Positions 6,312-10,860 of a stretch of 10,860 nucleotides of DNA are shown in pieces; position 1 is the stretch's first letter, and each line of letters begins with the position of its first letter. Origin of the DNA: Candidatus Latescibacterota bacterium (GTDB lineage: Bacteria; Latescibacterota; UBA2968; GCA-2709665); assembly GCA_030746455.1 (NCBI GenBank), contig JASLMQ010000450.1:1-10860 (forward strand). Direction: 5' to 3'. The position numbers were made by a program, and so were the translations under genes. The notes beneath the pieces were generated by a model, which saw only the letters and a list, made by a program, of their open reading frames with translations, was not told where the DNA came from and made no database searches.

Positions 6312-7484
6312 ATGATCCCGCGATTGCTCGGCGACCACCTTTTGTCCCTTTCCCAGGGCTTTCCCATCCTCTCACTGACAGGCCCCAGGCAGTCTGGGAA
6401 GACCACCCTTGTGAGGGCGCTCTTCAGGGATCATGCCTACGTGACCCTCGAGAACCTGGACGAGAGATTGGCTGCTGAAGAGGACCCGCGTCGGTTCCTG
6501 AGGGCATATGAGGGAACCGGGCTTATTATCGACGAAGCACAGAGGGTGCCCGATCTCTTTTCGTACCTCCAGGGCATCGTCGATGAATCGGACCAGATGG
6601 GTAGGTTCATTCTGACCGGATCCCAGAACTTCCTCCTACTGGAGAAGATCACCCAATCACTCGCCGGTCGTGTGGGAATCTGCAATCTTCTGCCCTTCGG
6701 ATTGCCCGAGCTCGCGTCGGTCGGTTGTGTGCCAGACTCTCTGGATGAGGCCCTCTTTACGGGTGGCTACCCGGTCCTGTATGACCGAGGTCTATCTCCG
6801 AGAGACTACTTCCCTTCCTACATCCAAACATACATCGAACGCGATGTCCGAAGCATAACCAACGTCGTGAATTTGGGCACTTTCCAGAGGTTTGTCCGAC
6901 TGTGTGCGGGGCGAACGGGGCAGTTGCTGAACATGTCGAGCATCGCACAAGAGTTGGGCGTGAACTACAAGACCGTTCGCTCATGGCTTTCTGTTCTCGA
7001 AGCCAGCTATATCGCTTTCACGCTGTCTCCTCATCACCGCAACTACAGCAAGCGCGTGGTCAAGCAGCCCAAGCTTTACTTCTACGACACCGGGTTGCTC
7101 TGCGCCTTGCTCGAGATCCACTCCGCCGACCAGATCGCGAACCACTACCTGAGGGGACAGATCTATGAGAGCTTCGTTGTGGCGGAATATCTGAAGAGCA
7201 GGCATAACGCGGGACTCCGGCCCAACGCCTTCTTCTGGCGAGACAGCTCCGGACATGAAATCGATCTACTACTGGAGGATGGTCCTGTGTACCGTGCAGT
7301 TGAGATCAAGTCGGGAGAGACTCTGCATGGAGATCTCTTCCGCGGATTGCAGTACTTCCAGAAGCTGTCTTCGATATCTCGGGATTCCTGCTATCTCGTC
7401 TATGGGGGAGAACGCAGTCAATCGAGACGAGACGGGCAGATTCTGGGCTGGCGAGACGTCGACAAGTTGCGGATCGGAGGATGA
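6312..7484 (+). CDS. AAA-type ATPase with DUF4143 (PD-(D/E)XK-like) C-terminal domain
   Basis: 390 residues, the typical size of the large prokaryotic ATPase family with a DUF4143 end. The AAA core has Walker A GPRQSGKTT (24-32), Walker B LIIDEAQ (71-77) and sensor-1 LTGSQN (101-106). The family motif YIERDVR (174-180) follows, then a winged-helix segment SSIAQELGVNYKTVRSWLSVLEASYI (about 209-234) that could bind DNA. The C-terminal domain has YESFVVAEYLK (285-295), HEIDLLL (315-321) and AVEIKSG (329-335); Glu286, Asp318 and Glu331-x-Lys333 form a complete PD-(D/E)XK-type set, so nuclease activity is possible. The role of this family is not established; some members lie near toxin-antitoxin or defence genes. 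It is the first gene of the island, with its own promoter, and 120 bases separate it from the primase-helicase. Confidence 0.9.
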   Translation: MIPRLLGDHLLSLSQGFPILSLTGPRQSGKTTLVRALFRDHAYVTLENLDERLAAEEDPRRFLRAYEGTGLIIDEAQRVPDLFSYLQGIVDESDQMGRFILTGSQNFLLLEKITQSLAGRVGICNLLPFGLPELASVGCVPDSLDEALFTGGYPVLYDRGLSPRDYFPSYIQTYIERDVRSITNVVNLGTFQRFVRLCAGRTGQLLNMSSIAQELGVNYKTVRSWLSVLEASYIAFTLSPHHRNYSKRVVKQPKLYFYDTGLLCALLEIHSADQIANHYLRGQIYESFVVAEYLKSRHNAGLRPNAFFWRDSSGHEIDLLLEDGPVYRAVEIKSGETLHGDLFRGLQYFQKLSSISRDSCYLVYGGERSQSRRDGQILGWRDVDKLRIGG

Positions 7485-7604
7485 AGACTGCCCACGAGCT
7501 TCTTGTAGCGGTGGCTGTCTGCCCCATAGCGGTGTCTGTGAAACACGGCGCTTGTCTGACGTACTGCAGATCGTGACCGCGAACACGCCGAGGGACCGTC
7601 CAGG

Positions 7605-10106
7605 ATGAGTAACCGGCCCCGAGAGGAATTGCGGGTGCAGCTTGCCGAGGAGGAGGCCCGACTCGCAGAACTGGAGGCCGAGCGTGAGCGGACACGCGAG
7701 CGGATCGCGGCACTCAAGCTGCGGATCTCTGGTTGCGATGAGAAGGATCCCTCGGTCAGTGCTGAAGCATCTCCGACACAGTCGTCCGTCTCGGCAACTC
7801 CGAGGACATCGGCCGAGAAGATCGCGCTCTTCCGGCAGCTGTTCCGCGGGCGTCCAGACGTGTACCCGAAACGCTGGGTCAATGACGCCAAGGGAACCAG
7901 TGGCTATTCGCCCGCTTGTGCCAACGAGTGGGTTCGTGGCGTCTGTGAGAAGCCCCGGGTCAAGTGCGGCGAGTGCCCAGGCAAGGCGTTTCTCCCGGTG
8001 GACGACGACGTGGTGCGCGACCACCTGAAGGGACGTCACGTGGCCGGCGTCTATCCCCTGCTCGATGACGAGACATGCTGGTTCCTTGCAATCGACTTCG
8101 ACAAGGGCGCGTGGCAGGATGACGTGACGAGTTTCCTGGACACCTGCCATAGAATGGGGGTGCCGGCTGCTGTGGAGAGGTCGCGCTCTGGTGAGGGTGC
8201 TCATGTCTGGTTCTTCTTCACCGCGCCGGTTCCGGCCAACGTCGCTCGGAAGATGGGCTGCTATCTGCTGACGGAGACGATGCAGCACAGGCACGAGCTC
8301 CCGATCCACTCCTACGACCGTCTGTTCCCCAGCCAAGATACGATGCCCCGTGGCGGCTTTGGGAACCTCATTGCCTGGCCGTTCCAGGACGAACCCCGCC
8401 AGCGTGAGAACACGGTGTTCGTGAATGAGGATTGGGTGCCATATGCGGATCAATGGGCATACCTGGCGTCGATTCAACGGATGGCGCCAGCCGACGTTGA
8501 GTCGCTGGCGCGTGACGCGACCCTCAAGGGCCAGGTCCTCGGGATTCGGTCGGTGGAGTCAGAGGAGGATCGTGCCGTAGAGGACCTGCTGACGGACTCC
8601 GCGTCAAGTCTGTCCGAGAAGGCCGCAATCACGGGTCCGATTCCTGCCTGCATCCACGCGGTACTGGCTCAGGTTCTCCTCGTAGAGAAGAACGGTTTGC
8701 CACCCCAGCTCCTGAACCAGATCAAACGTCTTGCGGCATTCCAGAATCCCGAGTTCTACAAGAAGCAGGCGATGCGGCTGTCTACAGCCGTGACCCCGCG
8801 GGTCATCAGCTGTGCCGAGGACCTGCCGGACCACATCGGCCTTCCGCGGGGCTGTCTGCAAGATATTGAGGGACTCCTCGGCGACCTCGGGATCTCGCTA
8901 GAGATGGAGGACAGACGCTCGGCTGGCAACCCGCTGGACCACACCTTCCAGGGTACTCTCACTCCGATTCAGCAGGAAGCCGCACGCGGCATCCTGGCGC
9001 ACGACACGGGTGTGGTTGTCGCTCCTCCCGGATCGGGCAAGACCGTGATCGGCGCGCATCTGGTTGCCGAGCGGGCCCGCAACACGCTCGTCCTCGTCCA
9101 TCGAACACAGCTGTTGGATCAATGGGTCGCGCAGCTGGCCTTGTTCCTGAACATAGACGCAGATCAGATCGGACAGATCGGTGGCGGGAAGCGGAAGCCG
9201 AATGGTTCCTTGGATGTGGCCATGCTTCAGAGCCTGGTCCGGCGTCGCGACATTGGGGGCGCTGTGGGCGACTATGGCCACGTGATTGTTGACGAGTGTC
9301 ATCACGTACCGGCCGTGTCGTTCGAGCGCGTTCTGCGGCAGGTCAAAGCCAAGCACATGACCGGACTGACGGCCACGCCGCGACGCAGAGACGGTCACCA
9401 CCCGATCCTGCAGCAACAGCTCGGGCCTGTCCGCTTCATCATTGATCCGAAGGGCCAGGCCTCAAGTCGGCCGTTCGAGCACCGGCTGATCGTGCGTGAT
9501 ACAGGCTTCAGGCTGACGGAGCCCAGCCCCAATCCGACCATCCAGGGGATCTATCATGAGTTGGCGTTGGATGAGGATCGCAACACACTCATCCTGGACG
9601 ACGTGATCGCGGCTCTGGAGGAGGGTCGATCCCCGCTGCTGTTGACCGAGAGGAAGGACCATCTGCAAATCCTCGCCGATGGCCTCAGAGGCGCTACTCG
9701 AAATCTGATCGTGATGCAAGGAGGGATGAAGGCGACGGAGCGACGCGCTGTCCAGGAGGCCCTTGCCCGGATCAGGGATGAGCAGGAGCGACTGGTCCTC
9801 GCGACGGGACGGTTCATCGGTGAGGGGTTCGATGATTCACGTCTCGACACGCTGTTTCTGGCGATGCCGGTTTCCTGGAGAGGGACTCTGGTGCAGTATG
9901 CCGGTCGCCTTCAACGACGACATCAGAGCAAGAGAGAGGTCCGAATCTACGACTACGTGGACCGGAACGTGCCCATGCTCGCCCGCATGTTCGACAGGCG
10001 CATGCGGGGGTACCGCAGCATGGGCTACTCCCTCAGGGAGCTCGACTCGGCGGGCCATGCAGACGAGGGCTATGTTGTCGAGTACGACGAAGGGATGATA
10101 GAATAG
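7605..10106 (+). CDS. Primase-helicase fusion (TOTE-type archaeo-eukaryotic primase + superfamily 2 helicase)
   Basis: 833 residues. A charged coiled coil (about 6-42) and a Ser/Thr-rich linker (to 66) precede a zinc-binding-like stretch with Cys114, Cys121 and Cys124. The primase-like domain follows: FLAIDFD (160-166, metal-binding Asp164/Asp166), RSGEGAHVWFFF (194-205, His200) and GGFGNLIAWPFQ (250-261). This matches the archaeo-eukaryotic primase domain described from TOTE conflict systems. After a linker domain with NPEFYKKQAMRL (381-392) comes the helicase: APPGSGKT (473-480), VDECHH (562-567), TGLTATPRRRDG (586-597), TGRFIGEGFDD (734-744) and motif VI QYAGRLQRRH (764-773). All key residues are present, so it should be active. 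Likely nucleic-acid defence or conflict, inferred from the domain pair and island setting. GAGGG (7590-7594) precedes the ATG by 10 bases. No nuclease domain is seen in this protein; the upstream gene could supply one. Confidence 0.9.
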   Translation: MSNRPREELRVQLAEEEARLAELEAERERTRERIAALKLRISGCDEKDPSVSAEASPTQSSVSATPRTSAEKIALFRQLFRGRPDVYPKRWVNDAKGTSGYSPACANEWVRGVCEKPRVKCGECPGKAFLPVDDDVVRDHLKGRHVAGVYPLLDDETCWFLAIDFDKGAWQDDVTSFLDTCHRMGVPAAVERSRSGEGAHVWFFFTAPVPANVARKMGCYLLTETMQHRHELPIHSYDRLFPSQDTMPRGGFGNLIAWPFQDEPRQRENTVFVNEDWVPYADQWAYLASIQRMAPADVESLARDATLKGQVLGIRSVESEEDRAVEDLLTDSASSLSEKAAITGPIPACIHAVLAQVLLVEKNGLPPQLLNQIKRLAAFQNPEFYKKQAMRLSTAVTPRVISCAEDLPDHIGLPRGCLQDIEGLLGDLGISLEMEDRRSAGNPLDHTFQGTLTPIQQEAARGILAHDTGVVVAPPGSGKTVIGAHLVAERARNTLVLVHRTQLLDQWVAQLALFLNIDADQIGQIGGGKRKPNGSLDVAMLQSLVRRRDIGGAVGDYGHVIVDECHHVPAVSFERVLRQVKAKHMTGLTATPRRRDGHHPILQQQLGPVRFIIDPKGQASSRPFEHRLIVRDTGFRLTEPSPNPTIQGIYHELALDEDRNTLILDDVIAALEEGRSPLLLTERKDHLQILADGLRGATRNLIVMQGGMKATERRAVQEALARIRDEQERLVLATGRFIGEGFDDSRLDTLFLAMPVSWRGTLVQYAGRLQRRHQSKREVRIYDYVDRNVPMLARMFDRRMRGYRSMGYSLRELDSAGHADEGYVVEYDEGMIE

Positions 10107-10130
10107 CCGGATTCCGTTTGTACGGCTGGC

Positions 10131-10159
10131 TTGACGTTCCGTCGTCGAGTCTGTATATT
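10131..10159 (+). promoter_or_regulatory. Promoter of the UPF0175-like gene
   Basis: -35 TTGACG (10131-10136), 17-bp spacer, -10 TATATT (10154-10159), preceded by TG exactly as in the ffh promoter. Transcription should start near 10166, leaving a leader of about 55 bases. The small gene is therefore expressed apart from the primase-helicase, whose stop codon is only 24 bases upstream of the -35. Confidence 0.75.
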
Positions 10160-10207
10160 CCAATGCTTGCGCTATTCACGCTCTGCCGACGCAAGGAGAT
10201 ACGCGAG

Positions 10208-10234
10208 CGCGAAGCATAGCGATGGCGCTTCGCG
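10208..10234 (+). promoter_or_regulatory. Inverted repeat enclosing the start codon of the UPF0175-like gene
   Basis: CGCGAAGC (10208-10215) and GCTTCGCG (10227-10234) are a perfect 8-bp inverted repeat. The ATG (10222-10224) lies in the 11-base loop. The only good Shine-Dalgarno, AAGGAG (10193-10198), is 23 bases before the ATG, further than normal. The repeat could be an operator for autoregulation or an RNA hairpin that brings ribosome site and start codon together. Confidence 0.45.
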
Positions 10235-10476
10235 GTCAGCCACTTGGCGATGTGGAGTTGACAGATGAGCAGTTGACGGCGGAGATCAGGACGCTGGCTG
10301 CTGTCAAGCTCTACGAAATGGGGCGGGCTTCCAGCGGCCGTGCTGTTGAGCTGTCCGGCCTGCCCCGGATCGAGTTCCTGGACCGCCTGGGACGGTACAA
10401 CGTCTCGCCATGCCAGACCACTCGGGAGGAGCTGAAGTCAGAGGTCGGGGGGCCACGTGCCGACCTGGGTCGGTGA
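10222..10476 (+). CDS. UPF0175-family protein (antitoxin-like), without visible toxin
   Basis: 84 residues. The segment LTDEQLTAEIRTLAAVKLYEMGRASSGRAVELSGLPRIEFLDRLGRYNVS (about 13-62) matches the UPF0175 pattern of a helical stretch, LALKLYEEGRIS-like motif and a helix-turn-helix-like GKAAELAG-WEF segment. UPF0175 proteins are often the DNA-binding antitoxins of DUF3368 PIN-domain ribonucleases encoded just downstream. Here only 116 bases remain before the right island repeat, and no PIN gene fits, so it is an orphan or the toxin was lost. The usual N-terminal strand (an MKTVTI-type opening) is missing; residues 1-12 look unlike the family. The frame is open upstream but has no better ATG, GTG or TTG. 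It has its own promoter. Confidence 0.7.
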   Translation: MALRGQPLGDVELTDEQLTAEIRTLAAVKLYEMGRASSGRAVELSGLPRIEFLDRLGRYNVSPCQTTREELKSEVGGPRADLGR

Positions 10477-10534
10477 TACGTCGTCGATCTGTTACTCAAT
10501 AGGCCTCATCAGGCCCCATGGAATACTCCGGTGC

Positions 10535-10554
10535 TGTGTTACAATGTGTGTTAC
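10535..10554 (+). promoter_or_regulatory. Paired TGTGTTAC motif, possible recombinase arm site (right)
   Basis: TGTGTTACA-ATG-TGTGTTAC, with the same 12-base start-to-start spacing as the left copy. CTCCG lies nine bases before and GTAAACCA shortly after. It lies 38 bases before attR. In a circular form the two motifs would flank the att core on both sides. Confidence 0.4.
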
Positions 10555-10592
10555 GTGCCCGTAAACCACTGCAAATAAAGGATCATCGCCCA

Positions 10593-10638
10593 CCTTACAA
10601 GCAGGGGGTCACTGGTTCGAGTCCAGTATCGCCCACCA
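10593..10638 (+). repeat. attR: displaced 3' half of tRNA-Val
   Basis: Exact 46-bp copy of 5552-5597, including anticodon loop, variable loop, T arm, acceptor 3' strand and CCA. The preceding bases (ATCGCCCA) cannot restore the 5' half, so it is not a working tRNA. It marks the right edge of the island. Confidence 0.9.
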
Positions 10639-10660
10639 TCAAACAACACCAAACTCCATC

Positions 10661-10692
10661 AGCCCCGAGGCGAGTCAGGTCGCATCGGGGCT
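10661..10692 (+). terminator. Hairpin after the displaced tRNA fragment
   Basis: 13-bp stem with one mismatch, AGCCCCGAGGCGA (10661-10673) / TCGCATCGGGGCT (10680-10692), loop GTCAGG, 22 bases after the CCA. No T-run follows. Before integration it would have directly followed tRNA-Val, so it is probably the original transcript end of the tRNA and its operon. Confidence 0.45.
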
Positions 10693-10860
10693 CTGCTGAT
10701 TCCACACACGGCATTCGAAGGATCTACCGAACACGCCTTGGTGTTGTCTCAGGTTGTCGGAAACACCCAGAGCGCAAGAGCAGCTGCGGTGCCTGTTGAG
10801 CCTGCAAGGGCAGACTCCGACCCTATCAGTGTACGGTGATCCTGCAAGCGTTGACCGGCC
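10693..10860. other. Chromosome right of the island, nothing recognised
   Basis: The last 168 bases hold no gene, RNA or clear repeat that I can support. An open frame crossing the tRNA fragment into this part is only read-through of RNA-gene sequence. Confidence 0.4.

Larger units (their letters stand above)
5552..10592. mobile_element. tRNA-Val-integrated island, about 5.0 kb, no integrase
   Basis: Bounded by 46-bp exact direct repeats of the tRNA-Val 3' half, giving 5041 bp from repeat start to repeat start. The left repeat restores the tRNA and the right one is a leftover fragment with no 5' half. This matches tyrosine-recombinase integration with crossover in or right of the anticodon loop, one of the standard tRNA sublocations. 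Cargo is a DUF4143-type ATPase, a primase-helicase and a UPF0175-like gene, all on the plus strand. Third codon positions in the ATPase gene are visibly less G/C-dominated than in the ribosomal operon. No integrase, excisionase, relaxase or transposase was found, so the element is either decayed or mobilised in trans. Confidence 0.8.

Noticed and set aside
7481..7576. 31-codon frame overlapping the ATPase stop as ATGA, with GGAGG just before it
   Set aside because: The GGAGG directly abuts the ATG, the peptide has no recognisable pattern, and much of it is an imperfect 21-base repeat (TAGCGGTG...). Kept only as a note.
7269..8477. Minus-strand open frame of 402 codons at the ATPase/primase-helicase junction
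   Set aside because: Overlaps two well-supported genes and shows no domain pattern.
10502..10515. GGCCT-CATC-AGGCC hairpin after the UPF0175-like gene as a terminator
   Set aside because: Only a 5-bp stem and no T-run follows, which is too weak to call.
10518..10799. Plus-strand frame of 93 codons across the right tRNA fragment
   Set aside because: It translates the tRNA fragment (GVTGSSPVSPT-type string) and hairpin sequence, with no ribosome site or family pattern.

Overview
The window is GC-rich bacterial chromosome made of a conserved housekeeping block (about 1-5600) followed by an accessory segment of about 5 kb (5552-10592) inserted at a tRNA-Val gene. The order PASTA protein, rpe, ffh, rpsP, rimM, trmD, rplS, small DUF3098-like membrane protein fits the Gemmatimonadota / FCB side of the tree, perhaps a related candidate phylum. 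That assignment is inference from gene order and protein style only; no marker gene here proves it.

Left part: the C-terminal end of a PASTA-repeat protein (1-459), a GAC-rich inverted repeat (465-553) and ribulose-phosphate 3-epimerase (rpe). Next comes a gene-free stretch of about 580 bases holding three strong REP-like hairpins and, at its end, a clear sigma70-type promoter for ffh. The genes ffh-rpsP-rimM-trmD-rplS-DUF3098-like are tightly spaced on the plus strand and look like one translation/secretion operon. The stop codon of the last gene lies inside the 5' end of tRNA-Val(UAC), so this tRNA is probably cut out of the operon transcript.

Right part: the 3' part of tRNA-Val, from the anticodon loop to the CCA (46 bp), is repeated exactly at 10593-10638. 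This is the classic scar of tyrosine-recombinase integration into a tRNA gene. The left copy completes a working tRNA and the right copy is the displaced original 3' half. Inside are an AAA ATPase fused to a PD-(D/E)XK-like DUF4143 domain, an 833-residue protein joining an archaeo-eukaryotic primase domain of the TOTE conflict-system type to a superfamily 2 helicase, and a UPF0175 antitoxin-like gene with no visible toxin. No integrase is present. Both ends instead carry a paired TGTGTTAC motif with 12-bp spacing, which could be recombinase arm sites. The most interesting reading is a small, integrase-less, tRNA-targeted defence or conflict cassette that may be moved in trans.

Three promoters, one in front of ffh and two inside the island, share a TTG-box, a 17-bp spacer and TATATT. 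The island genes therefore carry promoters that the host sigma factor should read.
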